64,000 bases of DNA from Candidimonas nitroreducens (GTDB lineage Bacteria; Pseudomonadota; Gammaproteobacteria; Burkholderiales; Burkholderiaceae_B): assembly GCF_002209565.1 (NCBI RefSeq), contig NZ_NJIH01000015.1, forward strand, positions 1 to 64,000, written 5' to 3'. This document shows, piece by piece, positions 17,802-26,549 of this stretch. How positions within the stretch are numbered: the first letter of the stretch is position 1; every line of letters begins with the position of its first letter. A program made the translations under genes and the position numbers. Below the pieces are notes generated by a model. The model saw nothing but the letters and a program-made list of their open reading frames with translations, was not told the origin of the DNA and did not search any database.

Positions 17802-20099
17802 ATGAGCGTTTTTCATAATTTAGGCTTTCCGCGCATCGGCGTCCAGCGCGAACTGAAATGGGCGCAAGAGGCCTACTGGGCGGGCCGGCAGGATGCCGCC
17901 GCGCTGGCCGAGACCGGCAAGACGCTGCGTGCGCGCCACTGGGCGCTGCAGGCCAAGGCTGGCGCGGCCTTCGTGCCGGTGGGCGACTTTGCCTGGTACG
18001 ACCAGATTCTGGAATGGACGACGCTGCTGGGCGCCGTGCCGGCGCGCTTCGGCCAGCCCGACAACGAGCCGGTCAGCCTGGACACCTTGTTCCGGATGGC
18101 GCGCGGGCGCGCGCCCACCGGCCGTCCGGCGGCGGCCTGCGAAATGACCAAATGGTTCGACACCAACTACCACTACATCGTGCCCGAGCTGGTGCCCGGG
18201 CAGCAATACCGCATTGCCCGTGAAGACCTGTTCGAGCAGACGAGCGAAGCGCTGCAGCAGGGCTATCGCCCCAAGGTAGTGATCCCCGGCCCGCTGACCT
18301 GGCTGTGGCTGGGCAAGGGCGATGCCTACACGGGCGGCGCCGCCGATGAGGCCAAGCTGCAACTGCTGGACAGCTTGCTGCCTGTGTACGAGCAGGTGTT
18401 GCAGCGCCTGCAGGGCCTGGGCGTGGAATGGGTGCAGATCGACGAGCCGGTGCTGGTGCTGGACTTGCCCGAAGCATGGCGCCGCGCCTACGCCGGCGTG
18501 TACGGGCGCCTGGCCGCGGCCGGCCCCAAGGTGCTGCTGGCCACTTATTTCGGCGCGCTGGGCGACAACCTGCCGCTGCTGAGCGAGCTGCCCGTGCATG
18601 GCGTGCATGTGGACTTGGTTCGCGCCCCGCAGCAGCTCGAGCCGGTGCTGCAGGTGCTGCGTGCCGACCAGGTGCTGTCGGCCGGTGTCGTCAACGGCCG
18701 CAATATCTGGCGCACCGACCTGGATGCCGCGCGCGAGCTGCTGGCGCCGGTGCAGGCGCAGCTGGGCGATCGCCTGTGGCTGGCGCCTTCGTGCTCGCTG
18801 CTGCACGTGCCGGTCGACCTGGCCGGCGAGACCGAGCTGGACGCCGAACTGAAGAGCTGGCTGTCGTTCGCGACCCAGAAGCTGGACGAGTTGCGCTGGC
18901 TGGCGGGCTCGCTGTCCGGCCAGCCCGACGCCGACACCCAAGCGGCGCTGCAGCAGCAGCGCCAGGCGCTGCAGGCGCGCCGCGCCTCGCCGCGCATCCA
19001 TAATGCCGCGGTACAGAAGCGCCTGGGCGAGGCCGATGGCCTGAGCCGCACGCGCACGCCGTTTGCCCAGCGCATCGCGCGCCAGCAGGAAGTGCTGAAG
19101 CTGCCGCCGTATCCCACCACCACCATAGGCTCGTTCCCGCAGACCGTTCAGATCCGAACCCTGCGCCGCGACTGGAAGGCCGGCACGCTAAGCGATGCGG
19201 CCTACGAAAAGGCCATACGCGCCGAGATCGAGCAGGTGGTGCGCTTCCAGGAACGCATAGGCCTGGACGTGCTGGTGCACGGCGAGCCCGAGCGCAACGA
19301 CATGGTCGAGTACTTCGGCGAGCTGCTGGCCGGCTTCGCCTTCACCCGCAACGGCTGGGTGCAAAGCTACGGCTCGCGCTGCGTCAAGCCGCCGGTCATC
19401 TTCGGCGACGTGGCGCGCCCGATGCCCATGACGGTGGCCTGGGCCGCGTACGCCCAGTCGCTGACCGACAAGCCGGTCAAGGGCATGCTGACCGGCCCGG
19501 TCACGATTCTACAGTGGTCCTTCGTGCGCGACGACCAGCCGCGCAGCACGACCTGCCGCCAGCTGGCCCTGGCGCTGCGCGACGAGGTGGTCGACCTGGA
19601 GCAGGCCGGCATCGGCGTCATCCAGATCGACGAGCCGGCCTTCCGCGAAGGGCTGCCGCTGCGCCGCGCCGACTGGGCCGAGTACCTGGCCTGGGCGGTC
19701 GACAGTTTCCGCCTGTCCACGGCCGGGGTGCGCGACGAGACGCAGATCCATACCCATATGTGCTATTCCGAGTTCAACGACATCATCGATTCGATCGCCG
19801 CGATGGACGCGGACGTGATCACCATCGAGACCTCGCGCTCGAATATGGAGCTGCTGGGCGCCTTCGAGGACTTCCGCTACCCCAACGATATCGGCCCGGG
19901 CGTCTACGACATCCATTCGCCCAACGTGCCCGACGTCGACTGGATGGTGGGCCTGATGCACAAGGCCGCCGCGCGCCTGCCCGCCGAACGCCTGTGGGTG
20001 AACCCCGACTGCGGGCTCAAGACCCGCGCCTGGCCCGAGACCGAGGCGGCGCTGGTTGCCATGGTCGAGGCCGCGCAGGAACTGCGCAAGGCGGCTTGA
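17802..20099 (+). CDS. metE: Cobalamin-independent methionine synthase
   Basis: 765 residues from the ATG at 17802 ([13 protein letters not shown], the standard N-terminus); an in-frame TTG at 17784 is not needed. It moves a methyl group from 5-methyltetrahydropteroyl-tri-L-glutamate to homocysteine, the last step of methionine synthesis, in the cytoplasm. The two-barrel architecture is complete, with the C-terminal barrel beginning at about residue 440 ([11 protein letters not shown]). Zinc ligands are present: His652 and Cys654 in HTHMC, a Glu in the following ITIETSRS segment, and Cys737 in NPDCGLKTR. Divergent from metR, its presumed activator. Confidence 0.98.
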   Translation: MSVFHNLGFPRIGVQRELKWAQEAYWAGRQDAAALAETGKTLRARHWALQAKAGAAFVPVGDFAWYDQILEWTTLLGAVPARFGQPDNEPVSLDTLFRMARGRAPTGRPAAACEMTKWFDTNYHYIVPELVPGQQYRIAREDLFEQTSEALQQGYRPKVVIPGPLTWLWLGKGDAYTGGAADEAKLQLLDSLLPVYEQVLQRLQGLGVEWVQIDEPVLVLDLPEAWRRAYAGVYGRLAAAGPKVLLATYFGALGDNLPLLSELPVHGVHVDLVRAPQQLEPVLQVLRADQVLSAGVVNGRNIWRTDLDAARELLAPVQAQLGDRLWLAPSCSLLHVPVDLAGETELDAELKSWLSFATQKLDELRWLAGSLSGQPDADTQAALQQQRQALQARRASPRIHNAAVQKRLGEADGLSRTRTPFAQRIARQQEVLKLPPYPTTTIGSFPQTVQIRTLRRDWKAGTLSDAAYEKAIRAEIEQVVRFQERIGLDVLVHGEPERNDMVEYFGELLAGFAFTRNGWVQSYGSRCVKPPVIFGDVARPMPMTVAWAAYAQSLTDKPVKGMLTGPVTILQWSFVRDDQPRSTTCRQLALALRDEVVDLEQAGIGVIQIDEPAFREGLPLRRADWAEYLAWAVDSFRLSTAGVRDETQIHTHMCYSEFNDIIDSIAAMDADVITIETSRSNMELLGAFEDFRYPNDIGPGVYDIHSPNVPDVDWMVGLMHKAAARLPAERLWVNPDCGLKTRAWPETEAALVAMVEAAQELRKAA

Positions 20100-20142
20100 T
20101 CGCCGGGCAGGGCCGGCCTGACGGCCGCCCGCCTGGGCAAGT

Positions 20143-20184
20143 GCAGGGCCGCCCCGCGGATTGACGCTGCGGGGCGGCGCCTGC
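20143..20184 (+). terminator. Probable metE transcription end (strong GC hairpin)
   Basis: GCCGCCCCGC (20148-20157) pairs perfectly with GCGGGGCGGC (20169-20178) around an 11-base loop, and GCAGG/CCTGC extends the stem with one bulge. It lies about 45 bases after the metE stop. There is no T-run, so it may be a Rho-assisted end or an mRNA 3' stabiliser. Confidence 0.45.
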
Positions 20185-20252
20185 CCGGCCGGCACCTTTA
20201 CAGGTTTGCGATTAAAACGGCAAGCGCGTTGAGCTGGCAAGGCGCGAAGCCG

Positions 20253-20278
20253 CCGGCAGTACAAGTAGTACTGGCCGG
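20253..20278. repeat. Inverted repeat with AAGTA loop
   Basis: CAGTAC (20257-20262) and GTACTG (20268-20273) flank AAGTA, with CCGG on both outer sides, giving a hairpin of about 10 bp. Flanking text on both sides also mirrors loosely (GGCGCGAAGC before, GGGCGAAGCAGCGC after). It lies in the 291-base gap before the DUF2889 gene and looks like a dispersed palindromic element or leader hairpin; no U-run follows. Confidence 0.7.
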
Positions 20279-20390
20279 GCGAAGCAGCGCTATTATCTTT
20301 TTGAGCGCGAATTCGTATCATAGGGTAGGGGCGAGCGGCTGCGTTATACTTGCAAGGTTTATTCGTCCACAGCCGTTTTCCGCTTCGTAC

Positions 20391-20966
20391 ATGCCCCTGT
20401 CGCCCCCCAGTGTCTCGCGCGAGCCGTTGCATACGCGTTCCATACGCGTAGACTCATACGCCCGGGAAGACGGCCAGTGGGATCTCGAAGCCGAACTCGT
20501 CGACACCAAGGGCTACGATTTCCCGCGGCACAGCGGCGCCGTCCACAAGGCCGGCACGCCCGTGCATCACATGCACTTGCGCGTCACCATCGACGAGCAG
20601 TTCACCATCACGGCGGCCGAGGCCGCCTACGATGCGGCCCCCTACGACACCGAATGCAGCGCCATCGCCCCCGACTACGCGTCGCTGGTGGGTATGAACC
20701 TGCTGCGCAGCTTCCGCCAGACAGTCAAAGAACGCTTCGGGCGCACGGCGGGCTGTACGCACATGACCGAGCTTTCCTACGTGCTGCCGACGGTGGCGGT
20801 GCAAACCATGTCCAATCGCAGGCGCCTGGAAAGGCTGGCCTCGGCCACGCCCAAGAAGCCCTTCCAGCTCGACGGCTGCCATGCGCTGCGTCTGGACGGC
20901 TCGGTGGCCCAAGAGTTTTATCCCCAGTGGTATGTGGCCCCGGGGGCCAGGGAGAAACGCAAATAA
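20391..20966 (+). CDS. DUF2889 family protein
   Basis: 191 residues from ATG at 20391 (MPLSPPSVSREPLHTRSI); in-frame sequence back to 20229 crosses the intergenic hairpin and is rejected. The family hallmark is the start REPLHTRSIRVDSYAREDGQWDLEAEL followed by H-rich HHMHLRVTID, a conserved Asp/Cys segment (YDTECSAI), and the later GCTHMTEL motif. No signal peptide or membrane helix, so cytoplasmic. Biochemical function is unknown. It precedes sucCD by 90 bases; co-transcription is possible. Confidence 0.8.
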   Translation: MPLSPPSVSREPLHTRSIRVDSYAREDGQWDLEAELVDTKGYDFPRHSGAVHKAGTPVHHMHLRVTIDEQFTITAAEAAYDAAPYDTECSAIAPDYASLVGMNLLRSFRQTVKERFGRTAGCTHMTELSYVLPTVAVQTMSNRRRLERLASATPKKPFQLDGCHALRLDGSVAQEFYPQWYVAPGAREKRK

Positions 20967-21056
20967 CCCTGTTTCCGTCCGGCGCGCGTCATGGTGCCGG
21001 CGGCCCTGTTGCGCGGGCTCTTTTTTCTCATATCTTTACGTACTGACAGGTCATAA

Positions 21057-22217
21057 ATGAAAATTCACGAGTATCAAGGCAAGGAACTGCTGAAGAAATT
21101 TGGCGTCACCGTGCCGCGCGGTTTTCCTGCATTTTCCGTGGAAGAGGCCGTTGCCGCGGCCGAGAAGCTGGGCGGCCCGGTCTGGGTCGTGAAGGCGCAG
21201 ATCCACGCCGGCGGCCGGGGCAAGGGCGGCGGCGTGAAGCTGGCGCGCTCCATCGAGGAAGTGCGTGATCTGGCTACCCAGATCCTGGGCATGCAGTTGG
21301 TCACGCACCAGACCGGCCCCGAGGGCCAGAAGGTGCGCCGCCTGCTGGTCGAAGAGGGCGCCGACATCAAGAAGGAATACTACGTCGGCATCGTCACCGA
21401 CCGCGCCTCGCAGCGCGTGTGCGTGATGGCTTCCAGCGAAGGCGGCATGGAAATCGAAGAAGTCGCCGAAAAGTCGCCGGAAAAGATCCTGAAAGTGTTT
21501 GTCGACCCGACCGCGGGCCTGACCGATGCCGAAGCGGCCAAGCTGGCCGAGGGCATCGGCGTTCCCGCCGCCTCGGTAGGCAAGGCCGCGGCCGAGTTCC
21601 AGAAGCTCTACAAGGCTTACTGGGAAACCGACGCCTCGCTGGCCGAGATCAACCCGCTGATCCTGACCGGTTCGGGCGACATCATCGCGCTGGACGCCAA
21701 GTTCAATTTCGATTCGAACGCGCTGTTCCGCCACCCCGAGATCATCGCCTACCGCGACCTCGACGAGGAAGATCCGGCCGAAATCGAAGCCAGCAAGTAC
21801 GACCTGGCCTATATCCAGCTGGACGGCAATATCGGCTGCCTGGTCAACGGCGCCGGCCTGGCCATGGCCACCATGGACACCATCAAGCTGTTCGGCGGCG
21901 AGCCGGCCAACTTCCTGGACGTGGGCGGCGGCGCGACGGCCGAGAAGGTTACCGAAGCCTTCAAGATCATGCTCGGCAACGCCAGCGTCAAGGCGATCCT
22001 GGTCAATATCTTCGGCGGCATCATGCGCTGCGACGTGATCGCCGAGGGCGTGATCGCGGCCTGCAAGGCCGTCAACCTGAGTGTGCCGCTGGTCGTGCGC
22101 ATGAAGGGCACCAATGAAGAGCTCGGCAAGAAGATGCTGGCCGAATCGGGCCTGCCCATCATCAGCGCCGACACCATGGCCGAAGCTGCGACCCGCGTCG
22201 TGGCCGCCGTGAAGTAA
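21057..22217 (+). CDS. sucC: Succinate-CoA ligase (ADP-forming), beta subunit
   Basis: 386 residues. Standard start [20 protein letters not shown]-grasp domain (about 1-235, including [14 protein letters not shown] for nucleotide binding and EINPLILT for metal ligation), then the C-terminal ligase/CoA-ligase flavodoxin-like domain ([32 protein letters not shown]). With SucD it converts succinyl-CoA to succinate with substrate-level phosphorylation in the citric acid cycle. 22 bases separate it from sucD, indicating one operon. Confidence 0.98.
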   Translation: MKIHEYQGKELLKKFGVTVPRGFPAFSVEEAVAAAEKLGGPVWVVKAQIHAGGRGKGGGVKLARSIEEVRDLATQILGMQLVTHQTGPEGQKVRRLLVEEGADIKKEYYVGIVTDRASQRVCVMASSEGGMEIEEVAEKSPEKILKVFVDPTAGLTDAEAAKLAEGIGVPAASVGKAAAEFQKLYKAYWETDASLAEINPLILTGSGDIIALDAKFNFDSNALFRHPEIIAYRDLDEEDPAEIEASKYDLAYIQLDGNIGCLVNGAGLAMATMDTIKLFGGEPANFLDVGGGATAEKVTEAFKIMLGNASVKAILVNIFGGIMRCDVIAEGVIAACKAVNLSVPLVVRMKGTNEELGKKMLAESGLPIISADTMAEAATRVVAAVK

Positions 22218-22239
22218 GAATATTGCCGAGGATTTGTAA

Positions 22240-23121
22240 ATGTCGATTCTGATCAATAAAGATACCAAAGTCATCACGCAGGGCATCACCGGCAAGACCG
22301 GCCAGTTCCACACCCGCATGTGCCGCGACTATGCCAATGGCCGCGCGGCCTTCGTGGCCGGCGTGCATCCCAAGAAGGCGGGCGAGAACTTCGAGGGCAT
22401 ACCTATTTACGCTTCGGTCAAGGATGCGAAGGCCGAGACCGGCGCCACGGTTTCCGTGATCTACGTGCCGCCGGCGGGCGCCGCCGCGGCGATCTGGGAG
22501 GCGGTCGAGGCTGACCTGGATCTGGTCATTTGCATTACCGAGGGCATTCCGGTGCGCGACATGCTGGAAGTGCGCAACCGCATGCGCGACCAGAAGCGCA
22601 AGACGCTGCTGCTGGGGCCGAACTGCCCAGGCCTGATCACGCCGGACGAAATCAAGATCGGCATCATGCCGGGGCACATTCACCGCAAGGGCCGCGTCGG
22701 CATCGTCAGCCGCTCGGGCACGCTGACTTATGAGGCAGTGGGCCAGGTTACCGAGCTGGGGCTGGGGCAGTCCAGCGCGGTGGGCATCGGCGGCGACCCG
22801 ATCAACGGGCTGAAGCACATCGATATTCTGCAGATGTTCAATGATGATCCGGAAACGGATGCGGTGATCATGATCGGCGAGATCGGCGGGCCGGACGAGG
22901 TGAATGCGGCGCGTTGGGCGAAGGACAATATGAAGAAGCCGGTGGTGGGCTTTATTGCCGGCGTGACGGCGCCTCCGGGCAAGCGCATGGGCCATGCGGG
23001 CGCGCTGATTTCCGGCGGGGCCGATACGGCGGATGCGAAGCTGGAGATCATGGAAGCCTGCGGGATCAAGACTACGCGCAACCCGTCGGAGATGGGGAAG
23101 TTGTTGAAGTCGGTGCTGTAG
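22240..23121 (+). CDS. sucD: Succinate-CoA ligase, alpha subunit
   Basis: 293 residues. N-terminal CoA-binding Rossmann domain (MSILINKDTKVITQGITGKTG, then YVPPAGAAAAIWEA) and C-terminal ligase domain with the active-site phospho-histidine, His252, in the conserved GHAGALISGG loop. Length and motifs are complete. It forms the heterodimer/heterotetramer with SucC. Base composition drifts towards G and T in the last 300 bases and continues so in the following non-coding region. Confidence 0.98.
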   Translation: MSILINKDTKVITQGITGKTGQFHTRMCRDYANGRAAFVAGVHPKKAGENFEGIPIYASVKDAKAETGATVSVIYVPPAGAAAAIWEAVEADLDLVICITEGIPVRDMLEVRNRMRDQKRKTLLLGPNCPGLITPDEIKIGIMPGHIHRKGRVGIVSRSGTLTYEAVGQVTELGLGQSSAVGIGGDPINGLKHIDILQMFNDDPETDAVIMIGEIGGPDEVNAARWAKDNMKKPVVGFIAGVTAPPGKRMGHAGALISGGADTADAKLEIMEACGIKTTRNPSEMGKLLKSVL

Positions 23122-23673
23122 TTGTAGGGAGGGTGCCGGCCTGCGGCCGGCGCTTGACCTGGAGCGGCTCGTCGGTTGGCGGGCCGTTTTGTTTCTGGGG
23201 CGTGGGTTCGTGTGTCGGCGGGTTTTGTGCGTCGACGGCTGGGGTTCTTTAGACGCGGCCTAGAACGGGGTACCTCCTTCCGGTTCGATGACCCGCTCAC
23301 CTCCAGGAGGCACCCCGTTCTCTCCGCTCGTTTTGTAGGCGGGTGGATGACGTTTGTCGTGGGGGGTTGGCGGGCTGGTTCTTTTGACGCGGCCTCGGGT
23401 GTTGTTTCTGGGGCGTGGAGGGTATGGGGGGAAACCCGGTTTTTTGGTGAAAATGAAAGATTGCTTACGTATAACTGACTATAATGCCAGACGTGCCGCA
23501 GTTTGGCCGCCGGCAGGAATGGCTTCTGACAATGCGCCCGAGTCTGATGCGCCCGCAGGGGGACGCAGCAGCCGGGCGGCTTCGTTGGGGGGTGCCGGGG
23601 CCGTGGGCGGGCTGGTCGCCGCTGTCGTGGTTATCGTAACAATGATGGCACTCATGCATAAAGGGATAGGGGA
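23122..23673. other. Intergenic region after sucD, 552 bases, repeat-rich
   Basis: A small palindrome (GCCGGC-CTGCG-GCCGGC, 23135-23151) follows sucD. From about 23170 to 23430 the + strand is strongly G/T-biased with echoed phrases: GTTTCTGGGGCGTGG at about 23186 and 23403, and GACGCGGCCT after TTCTTT at about 23252 and 23389. A large hairpin sits at 23262-23321. A TATAAT box is at 23480-23485, about 190 bases before the first TerC gene, without a good -35. A 100-codon frame over the repeats is not accepted as a gene. Confidence 0.6.
23262..23321. repeat. Long imperfect palindrome (hairpin) downstream of sucD
   Basis: AGAACGGGGT-A-CCTCCT (23262-23278) pairs with AGGAGG-C-ACCCCGTTCT (23305-23321): 16 paired bases with one A/C mismatch and a 26-base loop. 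No T-run follows closely. The perfect outer 10 bp and the strong stem suggest either a factor-assisted terminator or a mobile palindromic element. Confidence 0.8.
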
Positions 23674-23728
23674 ATGGATCTCAGTTCAATGGATTTCTGG
23701 CTCGCACTACTGGAGATTATTTGGGTAA
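23519..23728 (+). CDS. Possible small membrane peptide overlapping the first TerC gene, doubtful
   Basis: 69 residues from ATG at 23519 (MASDNAPESDAP). It has a soluble, Gly/Ser-rich start and one hydrophobic stretch (GAVGGLVAAVVVIVTMMALM) that could cross the membrane. It overlaps the next gene by 55 bases in another frame and no ribosome site is clear. It may simply be open because the leader is GC-rich. Confidence 0.25.
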   Translation: MASDNAPESDAPAGGRSSRAASLGGAGAVGGLVAAVVVIVTMMALMHKGIGEWISVQWISGSHYWRLFG

Positions 23729-24372
23729 ACATATTGCTGTCGGGGGATAACGCGGTGGTCATTGCGCTGGCGGCGCGGTCGCTGCCGCAGAGTCAGCAGC
23801 GCACGGCGATTGTCGCGGGTTCAGCCGGGGCGATTGTGCTGCGGATCATCCTGACGCTGGTTGCGGCAGAATTGTTGTTGATGCCGTGGCTGAAGACGGT
23901 GGGGGCCTTGCTGCTGGTGTATATCGGCGTCAGCCTGTTGATGCCGGAGGGCGAGGAAGAGGGCGAGGCCAAGCAGTACAACAGCCTCTGGGCGGCGATC
24001 CGCACCATACTGGTGGCTGATCTGGTCATGAGCCTGGATAATGTGGTGGCGGTGGCTGCCGCGGCGCATGGCAATGTGCCGCTGCTGATCATTGGCTTGG
24101 CCATCAGCATTCCGCTGGTCATTTTCGGCAGCACGCTGCTGCTGAAGGTCATCGAGCGCCTGCCTATCATTGTCTGGCTGGGCGCGGCGCTGCTGGGCTT
24201 TATTGCCGGGGAAATGCTGGTCAGCGACCCGGCGCTTACCAGCACGGTGGGCAATGTATCGACGGCCATGCACACGTCGCCGCATCATCTGGCCTTGATG
24301 GCCGGGGCCGTGGGCGCGATCATCGTGTTGATATTAGGCAGGATTATTACATCAAGAAACAAAACTGAATAA
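23674..24372 (+). CDS. TerC-family integral membrane protein (first copy)
   Basis: 232 residues with about seven membrane helices. The TerC signature is clear: LLSGDNAVVIALAARSL in helix 1, LLVYIGVSLLMP, and ADLVMSLDNVVAVAAAAHG in the middle, the paired Asp-Asn motifs thought to bind metal. Members are linked to Mn2+ export, alkaline response or tellurite resistance; which applies here is unknown. A G-rich site (GGGATAGGGG) precedes the ATG. A second, related copy follows 165 bases downstream, in the same orientation. Confidence 0.92.
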   Translation: MDLSSMDFWLALLEIIWVNILLSGDNAVVIALAARSLPQSQQRTAIVAGSAGAIVLRIILTLVAAELLLMPWLKTVGALLLVYIGVSLLMPEGEEEGEAKQYNSLWAAIRTILVADLVMSLDNVVAVAAAAHGNVPLLIIGLAISIPLVIFGSTLLLKVIERLPIIVWLGAALLGFIAGEMLVSDPALTSTVGNVSTAMHTSPHHLALMAGAVGAIIVLILGRIITSRNKTE

Positions 24373-24398
24373 AACCTGAACGAAACTGAACTACAATT

Positions 24399-24445
24399 CA
24401 GGGTAGCAGTCACGCCCTGGCGCATGCTGTGCGCCGGGGCGTTTT
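24399..24445 (+). terminator. Rho-independent terminator, with possible alternative pairing, between the two TerC genes
   Basis: CGCCCTGGCGCA (24413-24424) pairs with TGCGCCGGGGCG (24430-24441) in a stem of about 12 bp with a G/T pair, followed by TTTT (24442-24445). The upstream CAGGG (24399-24403) could instead pair with CCCTG inside the left arm, which would open the terminator. The first reading is a terminator for TerC copy 1; the second, a switch controlling copy 2, is speculation. Confidence 0.7.
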
Positions 24446-24536
24446 CGTGTGCGGAATTAAGGTAACTGCGGGATTTAAAGCAGTTATAGACATCAAGGTA
24501 ACGGTAAGAAATCAAAGTAACGGTACGGGTTTTCAG

Positions 24537-25256
24537 ATGATTGAGTTTTTCCAGAATTTGCATTGGGCGGCAATTTTCCAGATTATCCTGATCGATATTC
24601 TGCTGGGCGGGGACAATGCGGTGGTAATCGCGCTGGCCTGCCGCAAGCTGCAGCCGCGCCAGCGCCTGCAGGGCATTTTGTGGGGCACGGCGGGGGCCAT
24701 AGGCCTGCGCGTGGTGCTGATCGCGTTCGCGCTGGTGCTGCTGGACATCCCCCTGCTGAAGGTGGTGGGCGGCCTGCTGCTGCTGTGGATAGGCGTCAAG
24801 CTGCTGATGCCTGACAACGACGACCATGGCAATGTCAATGCCGGCACTTCGGTGTGGTCGGCGGTGCGCACCATACTGGTGGCCGACTTGGTCATGAGCC
24901 TGGACAATGTGCTGGCGATTGCCGGCGCGGCGGAAAATTCCGGCCCGGGGCATCAGCTGGGCTATGTGGTCTTCGGCCTGCTGGTCAGCGTGCCCATCAT
25001 CATCTGGGGCAGTACGCTGGTGCTCAAGCTCATAGACCGCTACCCCTTGGTGGTTACCTTCGGCGCGGGCCTGCTGGGGTGGATCGCCGGCGGCATGATC
25101 ATGTCCGATGTTTTTGTCGTGGATCATATCGGCGAGGTTTCGGCTGCGGTTAAAATTACGGCAGAGGTGGTCGGCGCCGCTCTGGTGCTATTGCTGGGCA
25201 AGTGGTTTGCCGGCCGCAAAGTCGCCGCAAAGGAAACCGTCAATGGGCCTGTTTAA
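24537..25256 (+). CDS. TerC-family integral membrane protein (second copy)
   Basis: 239 residues from ATG at 24537 (MIEFFQNLHW); in-frame sequence back to 24429 runs through the terminator hairpin and is excluded. Same family marks as the first copy: ILLGGDNAVVIALACRKL, LLLLWIGVKLLMPD and ADLVMSLDNVLAIAGAAEN, with about seven membrane helices. The two copies are clear paralogues but diverged at DNA level, so the duplication is old. The leader contains AAGGTAAC at 24459 and 24495 and AAAGTAAC at 24514. It overlaps the next small gene by 14 bases. Confidence 0.92.
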   Translation: MIEFFQNLHWAAIFQIILIDILLGGDNAVVIALACRKLQPRQRLQGILWGTAGAIGLRVVLIAFALVLLDIPLLKVVGGLLLLWIGVKLLMPDNDDHGNVNAGTSVWSAVRTILVADLVMSLDNVLAIAGAAENSGPGHQLGYVVFGLLVSVPIIIWGSTLVLKLIDRYPLVVTFGAGLLGWIAGGMIMSDVFVVDHIGEVSAAVKITAEVVGAALVLLLGKWFAGRKVAAKETVNGPV

Positions 25257-25368
25257 ATCTTCCGACCGCAAGAAGCACGAGTCGGGTCTATCCCTGTTGC
25301 AGGGCCTGTTCATCCTGGCCATATTGGGCGTGATCGCCACGATCATCGTCACCAAGCTGGCAGGCTGA
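25243..25368 (+). CDS. Small single-pass membrane peptide (41 residues)
   Basis: Starts at ATG 25243, inside the end of the TerC gene, after a good ribosome site (AAGGAA, 8 bases before). The sequence begins with a charged, Lys-rich segment ([15 protein letters not shown]) followed by one clear membrane helix ([19 protein letters not shown]) and ends TKLAG. It sits 4 bases before hemC. The overlap, ribosome site and protein-like composition support a real gene. Function unknown; a partner for TerC or a haem-pathway membrane factor are both possible. Confidence 0.65.
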   Translation: MGLFKSSDRKKHESGLSLLQGLFILAILGVIATIIVTKLAG

Positions 25369-25372
25369 CGCC

Positions 25373-26323
25373 ATGCCGGCCAGCAGCCCTGCAAAACTTG
25401 TCATCGCCACGCGCGCCAGCCGGCTCGCCCTCTGGCAGGCCGAGCACGTGCGCGCGCGCCTGCAGGCGCTGTATCCGCTATGCCGCGTCGAACTGCTGGA
25501 ACTGACCACGCGCGGCGACCAGATCCTCGACCGTACGCTGTCCAAGGTGGGCGGCAAGGGCCTGTTCGTCAAAGAGCTGGAAACCGCGCTGCTGGACGGC
25601 CGGGCCGACCTGGCGGTGCATTCGCTCAAAGATGTGCCGGTCGACCTGCACGAACCTTTCGAGCTGTCCGTCATTCTGGAACGCGACGATCCGCGCGATG
25701 CCTTTGTTTCGGGCCGCCATGCCGGCCTGGACGAGCTGCCCGCGGGGGCCGTGGTCGGCACCTCCAGCCTGCGCCGCGAGGCCCAGCTGCGGCTCGGCTA
25801 TCCGCAACTGCAAGTGCGGCCGTTGCGCGGCAATCTGGACACCCGCCTGGCCAAGCTCGACCGCGGCGACTACGACGCCATCATCCTGGCCGCGGCCGGC
25901 CTGAAGCGCCTGGGGCTGGAAGCGCGCATCCGCGCGCGCCTGGCGCCGGAACAAAGCCTGCCGGCGGCGGGGCAGGGGGCGTTGGGCATCGAAACCCTGG
26001 CGGCGCGCACCGAGCTGCGGGCCTGGCTGGCGCCGCTGGCTTGCGCCGACACGACAGCCTGCGCGCTGGCCGAACGCGCGGTGTCGCGCATGCTGGGCGG
26101 CTCGTGCCAGGTGCCGCTGGCCGCCTACGCCCGCGTCGACGATGGCCAGATGTATGTGCGCGCCCTGGTGGCGCATCCCGACGGCTCGAACCTGATCCGG
26201 GCCGAGGCCCGCGGGCCGGCGGCCTCGGCCGAGCAACTGGGCGAGGCCGCGGCGCGCGGCCTGCTCGACAAGGGCGCGGCCGAGCTTCTCGCCGCGCTGC
26301 AGGATCCGGCGCCTTCCGCCTGA
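25373..26323 (+). CDS. hemC: Porphobilinogen deaminase (hydroxymethylbilane synthase)
   Basis: 316 residues. Joins four porphobilinogen units into hydroxymethylbilane in tetrapyrrole synthesis. Motifs: [12 protein letters not shown] at the start, the [26 protein letters not shown] active region, HSLKDVP with the catalytic Asp, [12 protein letters not shown], and Cys245 in [10 protein letters not shown] that carries the dipyrromethane cofactor. Begins 4 bases after the small membrane peptide and heads the hemC-hemD-hemX-hemY set. Confidence 0.97.
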   Translation: MPASSPAKLVIATRASRLALWQAEHVRARLQALYPLCRVELLELTTRGDQILDRTLSKVGGKGLFVKELETALLDGRADLAVHSLKDVPVDLHEPFELSVILERDDPRDAFVSGRHAGLDELPAGAVVGTSSLRREAQLRLGYPQLQVRPLRGNLDTRLAKLDRGDYDAIILAAAGLKRLGLEARIRARLAPEQSLPAAGQGALGIETLAARTELRAWLAPLACADTTACALAERAVSRMLGGSCQVPLAAYARVDDGQMYVRALVAHPDGSNLIRAEARGPAASAEQLGEAAARGLLDKGAAELLAALQDPAPSA

Positions 26324-26549
26324 TGCGCGGCTCTGCTCAAAGCGGCAAGCGCCTTGCGTATGCAGGGCATGCGGCCGCGGACGCAGCAGTCGGCCGGGCA
26401 AGCCCTGGCGTCGCGCCTGGTGCTGGCGACACGGCGCCGGGCCTTGCCTGGCATTTCACAAGCTTCTACGTGGGCCCGTCCGCAGCCCGGCGATTTGCCG
26501 GTCTTTGCGCCGGGCTGGGCGGGGCGGGCATCGCTGGGGCTGGCATCTC

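Noticed and set aside
23176-23478. 100-codon frame after sucD
   Set aside because: It consists of the G/T-rich repeats and the hairpin and has no protein-like features.
24373-24536. yybP-ykoY manganese riboswitch before the second TerC gene
   Set aside because: The characteristic conserved loops could not be found; only a terminator with possible alternative pairing is visible.
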